Shown here: piece by piece, positions 20,101-34,352 of the stretch
Layout: every line of letters begins with the position of its first letter
How positions within the stretch are numbered: position 1 is the first letter of the stretch
The notes under the pieces: model-generated
Database searches by the model: none
Told to the model about the DNA's origin: nothing
What the model saw: only the letters and a program-made list of their open reading frames with translations
Translations under genes and position numbers: made by a program
Assembly: GCF_021018805.1 (NCBI RefSeq)
Contig: NC_086247.1
Location: forward strand, 133,217,602 to 133,281,601
Source of the DNA: Prinia subflava
Taxonomy: Eukaryota; Chordata; Aves; Passeriformes; Cisticolidae
DNA: 64,000 nt
Reading direction: 5' to 3'

Positions 20101-23100
20101 TGGCCTGTGCTGATGGGTAGAATATAGGTGCACTTTAGAGAACAGGTTGCTCCTGCACATGTCATGGCATTCCTATGCGGTTTATGTCTTAGCAAAGAAA
20201 TGGTGCTATGCTATTTTATCCCGACTGCATGCCCTGCTTCCTGGCTATTCTGGACTGAGGACCAAGGTGATGGCTTGCCATGCTGCTTCAAAGAGATGCA
20301 AATCTCCCATTTTACTGAGGTCAGCCTGAGCACCACGACATGGTTGCACACTGTGTTGTGCTAAATGCCACCCAACAACTGAGCAGGAGGGAAATCCCAT
20401 AGTGGCAGTGTGGGTGTTCACACAGTGGGGTCCACTTGGCCAGTGTTTGGATGTCTGGAGAAAACAAGTCATACAGGATCGTTCTTATCTGCAGGCCAGC
20501 ACCCTGTTTCAATACATACTTGAGGTCCCAGCCTGTCCCTGAGCCTTCCCAGGTGTTTCCTCATTTACATCTAATCTCAAGTTCTGCTGCACCAATGTTT
20601 GGAGGAAACAATCTTGTGACACTATTATTACTTACTTTATGTTTTTCAAGCAGTTTATTTTTTCTCTGCCTTTGGCAGGCTGGTCATCCTCTCCAGGTGT
20701 GATCTGAAGAGGAGACACCCAGTGGTCCCTCACAGAGACTCCAGGCAGTGAATTGTTAGGTTTGATCTCTGACAGGAAGTAACATTTGCTTGGGATTTTA
20801 TTTGCAGTCCAGATCCATCTGCAACAGCATAGCCAGAGCTGCCTTTGTGGAAGCACCCCTGAGCTGCCTGCTCAATGCCAGCTCAGCACAGCCCTGCCAG
20901 CAACGTCCAGGTTTGGCAGCTGGAGCTCACAGTGTGCTGGAACCTTCCCGTCCCAGCAGCAGGATGGACATGGCTCAAGCTGCCCCTGACCACGGGCAGG
21001 CAGACTTGGCTGGAGCTCAGCTCACACCACAGCCCAGGACCCATTGCTACCCATCCCATTCAGCAATTCAGCACCTAAATTCACCTCCTAAAAAAGGAGG
21101 GTCTGCAGTGTGGCCCTGAACTTTGAGGAGAAAGGCAGCTGACTGCTCCCAGAACCATGGCAGGGCAGGCCCAGTTCCCATTCTGTCCAGCCTGTGCCAC
21201 TGAGAGAGACACTGCAGCACTCACAGCTAATGAAAAAACTAGCACATTCCTGTGTGACCGAGTGTGGCAGCACTATACCTGTGTGCAAAATTGGAGTAAT
21301 TTGCTATCCTTGAATGCCACCTATAGGTTAATGTTTCCTGAAATAATCCTGATAGAAACCATGGAAGACAGAGGTCAAAGTGTACTTTTGGATCAAAGTG
21401 CCAAATTTTTGTGTGCTTACTTTGATTTCTGTAAGGTCCTCAGGGCAGTTGTCTGATCCATTGCCTGATCATAGTTCCTCTCTGTATGATGTTACAGATC
21501 TGTTCACTCATGATCTGAATGGCTCATTTATAAAATTATCACTCAAAGGCTAATCTTCTGCAAGAACACAACCCTCTGGATTTATTTCTTATTGCACAAA
21601 ACCCTTTAGTTACTGCACAATAGTGACACACAGCATCCTTTGGAAAGATGTCACAGGGTACTTTGCAATTTCAAATCTTTAACAGGGAAGTAATTTACAG
21701 CAGCTGGGAGTCTGGCCCTGCTTTATGGTGAGAGATTTTTCAGCTGCAAGCATTTGACCCTTCACTTTACACTGTGTCGTTTCTATTTATTTATACTTTC
21801 CTCATTAGAGCAGAAACTTACCATTTCTCAACTCTGTAAAAAGGGGAGATTCCTTTGGGAACTGGTTTATTTGAGAAGTTTTTGATAACATAAATGAAAC
21901 CATCTAGAGATGGTCAATTCATTTCAAAGAGGATTTATCCTGCAAGCTGCTGGACATGACCTGCACTGTGCTTGTGGCCTTCCCCTATGTACCACCTTTT
22001 GAGGAGGCACCCAGTACACTGCAGGACCTCCTTGCCTTACCCCAGCTCTGGCTCAGTGATTCAGCTGCAACAACTTAAGAATATATTTTGCCCCACTCCT
22101 AATATATGTTGGCACATATTTGGTAGCATATTTGGACAATGTTGCTATTTTAGCATTATGAGACAGCCTAATGTAACTTCTATTACAATAACCTCCCTGA
22201 AATTCTTGGGAAAAGGGAATGATTTGGTGGGGTTTTCTATTTTTTTTTTTTAAGCTTCTATAAAATGTGGATGGATAAGGTGTTAATAAAAAGATTTTTT
22301 TTCTCTTCGCACCTGCATATATGGAACGTATGGCAGCAGAATTTAATAAAGAATGTTTCATTTATGCACCTATAATATCTTCAAGACACTTACAATGAGA
22401 TCAGTGAGGAAGGTATTTGACGTGAGCCATTGCATCTCTAGCTTTATATCAACTTAAATCAGCAATGCAGTAATGGAAACTTAATGCAGATTAAGAAATT
22501 CTTTTGGTGCAGAAGGTCCTGGGATCTAAGATGTCTTCTAAAAATGGTTCCAGAAGTACATGGTAATTCATTTCAACACTAAACTTCACTGATATGTGTA
22601 ACAGCATTTAAAACCAGCTTTCTCATATAAATGCCAGTTTCTTATTTTCAAAAATTTGAAGTGCAGTGAATTACTTCAGTCCTTCCTCAAATCCTTAGAT
22701 TATTTCTTACAGAACATCTAAAAATGAATATGCAAACAGCCTGAGTTCCTTTTGCTGTGCAGTGTAATGACCTGTTAAATACATGAGCAAAGATGCATAA
22801 TTCTGTCTCCTCAACCTTTGTTGCTAAAGTAAATACTCAGTAGATCTCAGTGAACACATCCTTACCACACAGGCTATTAGGTTCCTAAAGCTTCCATTGT
22901 CTTCACATTTTTCTTAAGACTTGAAAAAGTCTTTAATATTTTCTCTTCTTGGGTATCAGTGATGTAACAAAGTAACAAAGGCAGATGTAATCAGCTGAAA
23001 TGAGAAAGAGTAAGTTCTCTTTGGATAGACTGACATTACTTGTATCATTAACATTGTTTTTTTATTTCTCAGCTTAAGCTATTTGCCTATCAGTTCCAAA

Positions 23101-25509
23101 TGGCTTTTAACTGTGCTATTATATATACCAAATGCCTTTGTTTGAATAGATGTTTGGGCTATTAAATTGCTGCAATAGTTCATTTTTTATCACATGCTCT
23201 AAAGGTACTGTACAAGCATCTGTCCGCATTATCAGGTTCAGCTGCACATTTTCTCTCATGGAGTCAAGAGAAGGCAGTATTTTCCTGATGACATTCCTAG
23301 AGCCATCTAATTGTTTTTCCTCTGCTAAGAGTCTCTCCCAGGAGGTGTAAACAACTTGCAGAGAGGAAAAAAAAAAGCACTCAAGGCACCTTCCAAGATG
23401 ACAAAGCACAAAAAGTTAGGAGAGACATGACTTTTCCTTATCTTTTACTTATTTCAGTATTTGCAGTGTTCCTTAGTAAGGCCTCAGAAGCAATGAGTCA
23501 GGAAGTAAAATTCTTAAAACAATCTAAAAATGTTCAGAAGAAATGTATGTTTTGTAAAATCCTAGGCTGTGCCATCTCCAGCAATTTCTCTAAGGACTGT
23601 TCTACTGGATAAGAGAGCAATACTTTCCATCAGCCTCCTCCTTGAAAGTATTGCTCCCCAAAATTCCCATCCTCAGCAACAGAGAGTTTGGGCAGGCCTT
23701 ACCTCTCCCATTCATGATGGTGTATTTCTCACCTGATGGGCTTTTTGAGGTGCAATCCATTTATCTGGGGACAACTTCACTGAGGGGACCAATGTAAGGG
23801 TGGTGAGCAGCCGTGGTACCAGTGGTCCCTGCTGTCTCCAGATATCACCTCCTTCACAACAGAGCCTGCCCAGGAGGGGACACAGAAGAGAAGGAAGCAG
23901 TATCATAGAGGGGCTTCCCTGCAAGGGCTGCCTGCTCCCTGGCCACATAACCCATTTTCAAATGCATACATATAGAGAATATTCTCCTGAGCCAGGAAGA
24001 GGGTTGGCTTTGCCACCTCTGCAAGATCATGGATGCAATTAGGACTCTGCCAGGTAAACAGTGTGTGACCTGGTAAACTGGATGTTGAGATAAGGTAATG
24101 CTCTCTCATCCATTTCTGTCATGGAAGGCAGGTTTTGGCATGGCTAATGATAAAATTCTTCCCTTTGAACAAAACAGTGCATTTTTATGATTCTGGTGCT
24201 GGCTGTGATTCAGCTTTTCTATATGTCGGTTGCCAGCAGCTTCCTCGGATGAATCAGTTTCTATTCCCTAAACTGAGGCAGACAGATGTTAGCAAAATAC
24301 CTGTGCAGTACTTAATTCCAAATACTGTAAAGAGAACTTTCTTGGATTTATGTTCTGTCTAGATGACTGGTTGGGGTTGTGCAAAAAAAAAAATTGCCTT
24401 GGAAACAAAAGGATCAGAAGGCATCCCCTTGTTCCAGCTTGGACAGAAGCCTTTGGCACACTCACATAAACTATATTTCACATGTTCTTCAGTATCTGTG
24501 AGATTTCAAATTTTTTTCCCTACATGATTCTGAAAATGTTAAGATTCCAAATGCTTTTTGCACAGAATACTCTAGCATTGCCTTTTGGCCAGAGGGTGAT
24601 CATAGAGCTCTTTGACTCACTTCTAGCACAAATAGTAAACAAAGCTTATTCAGCATTGAGCATCTGTCTATGTTGGCAGATTTTGCAAAAATCCCATCAA
24701 GAGTGGAATCCTACCAAAATAAGACTGTGCCAAGCTAACAGAGTACGTTGCAGAGGCCAGCATCTGCAAGTCCTCTTCCTATTGCTGTGGGATACAGAAA
24801 GCCTTGGTGCAAGGTGTTATATTTAGAAAAGTATCTTGGGTTTTCCACATAAACATACTGCTCTGGAACTGATAGCTGGAGCAAAGAAGGAAATAGGCAC
24901 TGATATTTTTTTGATTAACGTTGCAGGGAATCATTCATGAGAAGGCATAAATAATTCTACAGGAGAAACCTGTAGAAGAAAAAATTGACAGCAATATTAA
25001 CTTGCACACTACCTCAGGAGTTGTTCTTCACAATCATTAGCTTGAAATGGAAATATTCTGGGAATGATTACCTGGTCTCCTAGATTTACTTTTAGTGATA
25101 AAGACAGCTAAAGCCGAAGAAAATAAATAGCTCTTTTAAGAAAAGGAGAAACATATAAAAAACATTTGCTGTATATCAAATGCATGTCCATTTATAACAA
25201 TAAGCTAGAATGCATAGATTGCACTTTATCTGTCCTTACAAAGAGTTCAGTGGCTACTAAGGAAGCAATTATTCTTAAAATATCTTAAAGGACCAAAGGG
25301 CAAACAGATGGGTGATTTCAGGCAGGGTAGACAAGAAGCTCCTGTGGTACAGCTGGTGTTTGCAGTGCAACCACCTCCAGCTGAACTGCTCCCTCCAGCT
25401 CCCTGCAGGGCCAGTGGAGAGGAAGGCGTGACGCCCAAACACGCTTATGACATGAGTCACCAACCTCTTTTACAGTCCAAACTGGAGCATCAAAATTCGA
25501 GCACTGAAA
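17181..25509. other. Gene-free single-copy stretch
   Basis: No exon or clear transposon is visible. A word of T-run plus ACCATG is tandemly duplicated at about 19151-19181. Slightly GC-richer patches at about 20790-21190 and 23710-24040 hold overlapping short open frames on both strands but no splice-site arrangement or domain that would support a gene. Confidence 0.45.
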
Positions 25510-25674
25510 CAAGCTGCCGTGGGGAAGCGACTGAGACACCATCCCTGGAGGTACTTAAAAGATGTGGCACTTAAGGACATGGTTTAGTGGTGAAATTGTC
25601 AGTGTGATGTTTATGGTTGGACAAGATGATCTTAAAAGCTTTTCCATCCTCAGTGATTCTGATTCTGATCCGAA
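25510..25674 (+). mobile_element. CR1 LINE, short 3' end fragment
   Basis: The stretch has the usual end of a bird CR1 in sense orientation: the CATCCCTGGAGGTACTTAAA phrase, then ACATGGTTTAGTGGTGAA, then GGTTGGACAAGATGATCTTA, closing on a short GATTCTGATTCTGAT run that corresponds to the CR1 terminal octamer repeat. Only the last ~165 bases are present, a normal five-prime truncation. The left boundary is approximate, and upstream bases to about 25480 may belong to it. Confidence 0.85.
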
Positions 25675-28600
25675 TTTCTCTTGCTGCAACATGGGGAGGT
25701 TTCCTTTCACTGCTTACCTCTGTGAGGAATCTGCCCTCTAACACCTGGCAAGTAGCTGAGGACAGCAGTCACATCCCACTTCCATGTCTCTCCTCCAGCT
25801 GATTAAGCCCAGGTTTTGAATAGCTATGGGAGGCTGGGGTGCAGCTCCCACTGCACTCCTCAGCCAGCACTGCCTGCATCTCCCTGGAGGCAGGTGAGAA
25901 GCTCAGACTCAGGTGGTGATGGGTAGCAGGTTTAACAGTGTCACTTGTCCCCCATCCATCTGTAATTAAAGCTAAGCACGTGCCTTACCCTGTCTGATGG
26001 GCAGGGCAGCCTCTCCTCCCACACAGGCTGCTCTGAGGACAGGTAAGGGCAGTGAGCACTGTGCTCAGATTCAGTTGACTTTGCATTCCTGTGCAGGCAT
26101 TAGGCAGGTATCACTGATAGTCTCCAAATTAACTTGCCACTGAACTGAGTTTTTGAAAATATCCACAAGTTCATCTATCAGGAGGAGTTTCAAAGAGAAA
26201 AAGGCAAATGAGGTGTAGTGGCAAAACACTGTTTCTAGTGGGACTTGAGTCAAAGCTCAGCTGTCATTGCCAGCAGTATGACTACGTGCACAAGGTAGGT
26301 AGTTTCAAAAATAAAATGATTTCACCAGAACAGATAAGTGTTGTTTTAAAAATGGCAGATACCATTTTAGCATTCATATGAGAAATGTTATAAATAGGTA
26401 GTTTTGAATATAAAGCATCCAAGCTACAAGAGAAGACAGACCCTGCTTTATGCTGCTGCTGCTGGGTTTATCAGTGCTGCTGCAGCTTTGCCCAGGAGGA
26501 ATCAGCCTTAGCAAGGTTCTCTGACCTCAGAGAAGAACGGAAATGATGTTGAAGATGATATAAGAGTTGTCCATGGGACCTGCCTTCTCAGGGTCTCTTT
26601 AAATCATGATGAGTGATTCTCCTTTTTTTGTGTGTCTATTACATCACGTTTTCCATGAAGGGCTGTAGATGGTCATTGGAGAAGACCTGGAAGAGGAGAG
26701 AGACACAAACACGAACAGACTGGGACCTTGTTCTACACCTGGGCCAGCGTTATTTCCTTGGATGGGACAGACAGAGCCAGGCTTTCCTCTGCAATTCAGA
26801 AGAGTATAGGTAGAGTTGTTTCTATACCTTTGTGCTTTCACTCTGTCTAAAAAGTTTTCTATTTGATGTGTTCCATTTTTAGAGTTACAGATTCCTCCTT
26901 TCCCTATAAGGATTTTTATCTCAAAGCCTTGGTCCATTTGGGGCATTTCACAGGAGTAGTCTCTGCTTGTTACCATGCTAAAGAATCCATAGATTGACCT
27001 GTACATGAAACCATGTTATATATTTAGCAAAAAAATATGAAAATTTATACAGTATAAAAACAATCACAGGAATGTTGGCATATGCTGGGCATCTCATGAG
27101 GGATTTCATTTCACCAAGCAACTTTAATTTTTTTTTCATTTGAGTACTGCAAGAAAGTTGAGTGCCAGGGATAAAATTAAATGAAAGAAGGCAGAAGCTT
27201 AGCACCCTGGGACATGGAGGACAAGAGGTGTTGCACATGGGAAAACTCATGATGAGAGATTCATGGTGTGCTGGAGCTTTGCAAAGCTTACCTGGCACAG
27301 CCAAGAAAACTCGAATGAGAGGGAATGGGCAACAAGAAGTCAGTGGCATGAATCACAAGGGTGTAATGACTCAGGAACCAGATTCATATTAACCAACTGG
27401 ATAGACTGAATGGGAACAAAGCAAATCTCAGGGAGGCCAGATTCAATGACAGCACAATGTGAGTTCATGATTTGTAATTTTAATAATGCAAAATTCAGTA
27501 AATAAAATGTTAAAATAAGCAACTTAAATAATTCATTGCAACATTTACTATTTTAAGACTGTTATTTTATAGCATATTTGATTCAATTGTTCAGTGTCAT
27601 TGCACGTCCTTTCCTTGTAACCATGTTCACAGTTTATACATTACAACAGTGTTTCATGATGGTCAGCTAATTGTAAGGTGTTTCTGGGTTTTTCAGTAGA
27701 GCAGAATCCCATCTGTCACACTAGAACATCAGCTTTGAGCTACATTCTTGTTCACTGAGATTTTATTTTACCTCAGGTGGCACATATTTCTAATCCTTGT
27801 CCTAAAGCAGTAGGTTTATGTAGGTTTGAATACCATTTAGGACTTCAATAGTCTGTCTCTTCAAAGCACTGTGTAAATATTAACCAATGTACACATACAG
27901 TAAAGTCACCCAACAATACTTGTGTGAACTGCAGGAGTTAGAGCCAGAGGCTGCATCAAAATTTAGAGGTTATGCTGTGATTATCTTAGCTATATCTGTA
28001 AAAGCACTTGTAGGTGCTTTTGGTAGACCTGACATTTTTGCATACAGAATTTATATAACCTACATCAAAAGCTATCTCTTTTTAAATAGTTGTCTGTGTT
28101 TGATGCTGCACAATGGCTGATACAGACATAAGAACAGGTGAAGTGTTAATGGTGGGCAAACTGCAGGGCTGACTGCAGGCTTGTCAGCTTAGCACTCAGC
28201 ACAGGCAAATTGTGGGGAAGACTGAGCATGACATAAATATTATTATTACAGACTGGTTTAAGTACAATGTAAGATGCAAATATAAGGAACACTGACAACA
28301 CACTTTAATGAAAACAATAGCATCCCATTTAAATGTAAATTTAAATGTTAGCATTTAACACTGAAATATTGGTAGCATTTTTGACAAGTTTAGTTAATAA
28401 AAAGTGACAGCTGACATAACACACTTAGATTTCCAAAGGTTCTTTCCCTTGATATAGTATGACATCCTGATTAAAAACATTTAACTGAACCACTGAAGCA
28501 AAAAGATTTGAAACTGTCTATTTGGTGGCTCTCAGAAAGAAAGCATAGGTGGAATCTCTTTTCAGGCTCAAATGTGTCCATGGGGAGCAGAAGCCATCAG

Positions 28601-30454
28601 ATTACACCTGCAAACCAGTGAGAGCAAGGCTTAGGAGAAGACCAGCTAACTCAGTTTCTCATTAGCACAGAAAGGATCTCATGAAGGCCCCTATATTTTT
28701 AGTTACATATTCACATCTGCTCTCTTGCTCTTCTTACTGAGGTATTTTCCCATCTGACCTATTCAGGTTTCACAGTGTTTGGAGCAAAGTCTTCACTCCT
28801 GAGCTGGAACAAAATCTTCTGTAGCCAGTGCCAGGCTTTTTGTCAAGTTGACTTTGGCTTAGGTCCTCAGTGAGATATTCAAATAAACAAAATTCCACCA
28901 GTGACTTCTACCTGAGTAGTGGTGAGTGCCAACCTCTCTGATGCCCCTGAGGACCTCTATGAAGAAAAACACTAGTCACAGAGATTTGGGTAAGAACAAA
29001 CCTCTGTGTACTACTCCTGCCCAGGGTAGCTTTCAGCCTTAAAAGACAACAGTAGAATAGTCAGCCTGCACTGCACAGCAAAACAGTCTGCAAACTCTGT
29101 GTGAGAACAGAAGATTTTGGTATTACTCTCTGTATAAAATTGCAGAATTAGGCCCTATGCACATCTGAGTAAACTGATCTCCAGAGCCTTGACGATGGGT
29201 TAATAGCCTTGCACAAACTGAGGTGACAGAGGTAATGGACACACAGAATTAAAATGTGATTAACATTACATCCATGATATATGTTTACATTAACTGCCAA
29301 TCTGATTATTCTACTATATAACCAGTGAGAAAAGTTGAGGGAGCCTGAGCATAAACAGAGATACTTTTATAAGGACACCAGTAAGCATGAAAAGTAAATC
29401 AGAAAAGCAATGGCCATCATGCAATGCTCTCTGAGCCTGTGGCACAGAAGCAAGGGGCTTGCAATTTATCATGCAGTTAAGAAGGCAGCAGGAACCCTAC
29501 AATTCCTATTGTGAAGCTGCAGAATTGTCCTGTAGTCAGCAATTTAGTCTGGACCATTTTATTAAAATGTCTTTTGGTGCTTTGCAACGTAACTTCTGTT
29601 TTAGACAATAAGCTTGAATTTAAAGTGAGAAGAGTCTCCAGGCTGCTGTGGAGAGCTCTTCAAGCTCAAGAGGACAGATTGCTATTAGCACTCCAGCAGC
29701 TCCTCTCTGTGGGTAATCACATTATAATATGCTTTCTTCTCCTGTAGAGGCTGATGAAAATAAAACCAAATATATATATATATAAAACAGGTCCAAGATG
29801 CATGTTTCTAGCATTTTTAAAGTCTGACTTCTTACTGTGGCAATAACTTGTTTTCTATTTAACACTGGCAAGTTAAAAAAAATTGCTAGAACATGGGCAT
29901 CTTTCCCAGTCTCTTTAAACATACTGCCTTTATAGGAGGCATGAGGCTTTAGCTGCTCCCACTACAAACAGCATAAGGAGCTCACTCTGTCCTTTGTTGT
30001 ATCAAGCTTGTTATGGCTTTCATTTGACAAGATTGCATATATGCAAACCTCAGAAAATGAAAATTGATTTAGCTTGATCTGACATTTGCAACATGCCTCT
30101 GTCTTGTTGGTTTGGAGTGTAGGGACAAAGGATTATACAAATGGATACTCCAGTTCAGAAATCATGTAAATGTCATGGGGTCTTTATTTGAAACAGTGCT
30201 ATGGAAACTATGAGGTCTCTAATCAGCCATTACCAACTATTTGAAAATATCTTGGGGTTTCAATGAAGATAAATAGAATGAATACATTGTAGTCTAGATC
30301 CGTAAGTTCTTACTGCATAAAATACCACTTCAGTGATATTTGTTACCAAGTTAACATCAAGAGATGGGTCTCAGAAGAGGTCCTCCAACCTTTTGTCATT
30401 CTTAGTTATAAAGGGTCTTTACAGTACTTTTGAGATCCAGTCCAGTCATGCAGC
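25675..30454. other. Gene-free single-copy stretch
   Basis: I see nothing that supports a gene. There is a short TGC run near 26450-26480, a TA dinucleotide run near 29770-29783 and AT-rich self-complementary words built on CATTTAAATG near 28325-28350. The open frames here (up to about 120 codons) lack recognisable features. Confidence 0.45.
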
Positions 30455-30960
30455 ACGACATAAGAACACGAGATTGGTGTTACTGAGGCAGACCATGGTT
30501 TATTGATCACTGCACCCTGTTCCTGTCTGTGCTCAGCAGTGGAGGAATAGTAATGCAAGGGAAGAATACCCTTCTATTTCCCCCAAGTTCAGTCCTTGAC
30601 TCCAAAAAAAAATTGTAGCTCAGAGACTTTCTGAATAAGAGCTGTTGGATTTTCATTGAATGGATACTGTTGGGTTCTTTTCAATTAATTTTATCTACTC
30701 ATGTTTTTAAAGCCATTCAAATTCTTAGTATTCCCAGCATCCAGACTCAAGTGGCCACACAGACTACCTTCACAGAATGCAAAAACCATCACCTTTGTTT
30801 GTTTTGGACTTTCTGCCTGCTGGTAAAATTAGATGTCCCTTAGATTTTTTAACTGGATGTATCAGGGATTCATTCCCCATTACCATCAACCTTTTCTGAG
30901 CTGCTCCTTATTTTATAAATTGTACCTACCCTGAAACTGTCATATCTTAAAGCATTTAGG
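30455..30960 (-). mobile_element. Ancient CR1-like LINE fragment
   Basis: The plus strand starts with ACATAAGAACACGAGATTGG and continues GAGGCAGACCATGGTTTATT. This matches the pattern I recall for an old amniote CR1-type 3' end whose antisense reads 'ACATAAGAAC...GGGTCAGACC'. Further on, a TTTGTTTGTTTTGGACTTTC block followed by a CTGCTGGTAAAATTAGATGT block also follows that family in order. Divergence is heavy, so boundaries are rough. It is an old insertion, unlike the CR1 copies elsewhere in the window. Confidence 0.5.
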
Positions 30961-33654
30961 TCTTCTTTGAAATAAACATAGCTTGCAAACAGAAAACATT
31001 GTAAGCTTTAGCCTTCTAACAAGATAGCAGGAAATCATCATTATCTTCAGGCATCAAAACAAAATACACATTGACCTCAGCAGTCTGACCTCACAAAACA
31101 CCTCAGCAGTTTTTCTGTCTCACTCCAAGACAAAACTTTCATTCCAAAAGATCCTATCCTAAGTGATGCCACACTGTTGCTCATCCAAATTGTGTTCTGT
31201 AGTCATATGCAAACAGACCAGTCATCAGAGGATATCCTCCCATCTTACTGTCCTGTACACAAAATCCAGACTATGAACAGTCTACATAGATCCATAAGTA
31301 TTATAATAATAACAAGGAATTGCATAAGTTTTTCATGTTGAGGCAATGCTTTATAGGTTTCTCAGAGTCTGTGCTTGCACAAGTAAGTTGTGTTTGCTGG
31401 GATGGTGGAATAACTACATTTCACACTGCAGCAAGTTGTATGGCAACTTCCTAAAGAAAACAAGTCTTAAATCACAGAAATCTTCAATTCATACTGACTC
31501 AGAAATATCTTCTATTCCCATAATATACAGGGAAAGGACAATTAGGAAGCTTTTAAGCCTGCTTATTTATTTTCAGACTATTTCAAAATTATTGCTGTCT
31601 TTTCAAGCCTGTCTCCTTTGAGTAACACAGGACTGTGATGTACAATAACCAAGTATAACCTGAGAACAAATCAGTACTGCAATGAGTGCCATAGGTCAGG
31701 AGTTTCTCTCCAAATTATCTGCAATGCCTTCAAACACCAATCTTTGCTTCTTCCCTGACCCCAGCAACATCAGAGATGGATTTTTTGTTCAGCTCCCAAT
31801 AGCCAGGAGGTGGAGTTCTGAGGCTTCAGCATGGCCCAACCTAGCTCACAGCCCACAGGCTTCTCCAGGTAATCATCTATTAGAGATCTCTCTTCTGAAA
31901 ATAAAAAATGTAAAAATATCAAATTTGTAATGGATCATGGAGATGACAAAGCCCCTGAGCCATCACACACTTCTGAATTTGCTGCACAGACATATTTTGT
32001 GCGATTAGCAGAAGCCAGTACTTCTTGGGGGAAAACATTGTTGGGTAAATGGTTCAGAGAAAGGAAAACAATTTGAAATTGTCTGCAGCCAGCCTTGCTC
32101 AGACAATATGGATCTGAATTTCAATTCTCTGTAAACAAGCAGCCCATCTCCGAGTGTGTCAGCAGTTTTAATGTCATGTCATCCAATCAACACAGGTTGT
32201 GTTCTGGGAATCAGAAAAAAATACTTTTGCATTCATGGGAGAGAGGACATTTTGTCCCATTTTACTAATTCCTTCTACTAAATTGTACCTCACTTAGTGT
32301 CTTGCTGATGATAAAGACCAGCATTCACTTTCTGGCACTGTCGAATTCTTCTTTCAACAACATAATGAGTTCACACATGCTTCCAGACTGCTATACACAA
32401 AGAAGTAGCAAATCACTCTACAGAGAGGGACATTTCTTCATCCGTGATGCAGTCTGAGTGTACCACTGCTGAACACAGTTTTTAAGGTGAACTGTCTGTT
32501 TGAAATCACAATTTGCTTGAAAATACTGAGTTAGTTCTCCAGCTGCTGAAGTCTGTTAGAGATCCATTTAATTCAATGGAGACATGCTAATTTGAACTAA
32601 AGAGCTGACCCTCTGTGCCTACCCATATTAAATTGTTATTCTATTAGATAGATCACAGATAATTATAATCCTGCATGTTTCTGTTTATTGATGCTGTGTC
32701 TCTGGGAACACTCTACTGAAAGAATTTAGCTAGTCATCTGCCATTCATTTCAATTACAGAAACATAAACACTGACTATCAAACAAAAACCAAAAAAACCA
32801 CACCAACCCAGAAATAAAAGACATAAACCCACAGCAACTTAAGGAGAAATTACAGGCTGGTCTAATATTTGGTCTGTTTGCAACTCATTGTAAAAATGTT
32901 GCCTACCAAGCTGGGGAGGTTTGAGTGACTCCTTAACGGGCAATTCATGATCTTTGTGATGCATCATCAATCTGCACACATAAGTCCCATCTCTCTCAGT
33001 TCTGGATCAGGACTGATCCCATCACTCTTCAGACCTTAAAGTTTACTCTTATTTTAATTTTTCAAGAACAGATGTCTCCTGCCTGAGTGTATATCACTGC
33101 CTTGGAGCAGTGGAGAGCCACAGACTTGTCCCCTGCCACCCACTGACCTTGGCGTAGAGCCTTGCCAGTGTGGCACAGAGGGCCCATCACATCACTGAGA
33201 TGCTGCCCCACTGCTGCTTTGTGCCCTATTCTCTTCTGTGGTGGAGAATAGCAGAGGTAAAGTTACCTTGTGTCTTCATGTTCTCATGAAAAGCAGAAAG
33301 GAAACTTTGTAGTCCATGTGATCCCTCCTTTCTGTTCGCCTTCCCTGCCCCCCCGCCATATGTTCATTTCACTGGTAAAAGACTGTGAACCTGGTTTAAC
33401 AGATGAACCTAAACCCTCTCCAAGCTGTAGTTAATTATTATCTGTCTTAGTAAAGCAGGCTTTCATTCCATCCTAAATCACTAAATAGAAAGATTTTAAG
33501 TACACTGCACATCTCATCATGTTTGGTGGGAGAGGTACTACAAGCACCTTGTATGCCATCTACACAAACAAATTTAACCACACCAAATTTTACTCAAAAG
33601 TCAGATCATTCCCTTTCTGGTACCTCAGCTAGCTGACAAATCACTGTACTACCA
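30961..33654. other. Gene-free single-copy stretch
   Basis: No gene or clear mobile element is visible. Near 32561-32580 the sequence CCATTTAATTCAATGG is self-complementary and resembles a fragment of an old palindromic amniote repeat, but it is too short to call. Confidence 0.4.
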
Positions 33655-34352
33655 TACATCTGGGATGAAGTAACCCTCTGCACCAGCACAGGCCAGGCCA
33701 GCTGTGGGTACTGGTGGAGGGGCAGCTGAACTCAAGTCTGCAGTAGGCTCTAGGGGCTGGGGAGAGCAGCCGTGTGCTGGGCTGCCTGTGAACAGCACAC
33801 CCAGCAGATGGAGGGATGTGTTTATTCCCCTCTTTCTGGGACTTGTGAGGCCAAATCTGGTGTGCTGTGTCTAGATTTGGGTTCTGCAGTACAATGAAAA
33901 CATTACAAATGGAGATTCCACAGGAGGAACATCAAGAAGATTATAGAGTGGGAGAGCAAATCAGGAGAGTAAATATATGAAGACAGTGAAGAATTGGATT
34001 GTTCAGTTTGAAGATGATCAGGCTAAGGGAAGATCTTACTGTCTTCTTTAACCAGCTCATGGGAGAATATGGAGAACATGGGGCCTGATTTTTTACAGTG
34101 ATGAGTTGTGAAATGGATGCAACTTGAAGCAAGAGAAATTTGACATATAGAAAAGTATCTTAACAGAGAAACTAAACAAATTCTGTACAAGCAACCCAGC
34201 AAGCTTCTGGAATTTTTGTTCGGGAAGATGCTCAAAATGCAACTGGGCAGTCAAGCAACCTGGTCAGGGTTTGAAGTTAATCCTGCTCTGAGCTAGGAAC
34301 TGGAGGATGTGACCTCCAGGGTCCCCTCCAACCTAAGCCATTCTGTGATGTT
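33655..34352 (+). mobile_element. CR1 LINE, 3' part of ORF2 plus 3' UTR
   Basis: Sense-oriented CR1 of about 700 bases. It begins near the phrase ACCCTCTGCACCAGCACAGG in the C-terminal part of the reverse-transcriptase ORF2. It passes through GTGTGCTGTGTCTAGATTTG and GTTCTGCAGTACAATGAAAA, and ends with TGACCTCCAGGGTCCCCTCC and CCATTCTGTGATG. The ORF2 frame is broken by many changes and at least one internal decayed block (about 33900-34020), so it codes for nothing. It is more diverged than the copy at 41459-42200. Five-prime truncation is usual for CR1. Confidence 0.85.
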
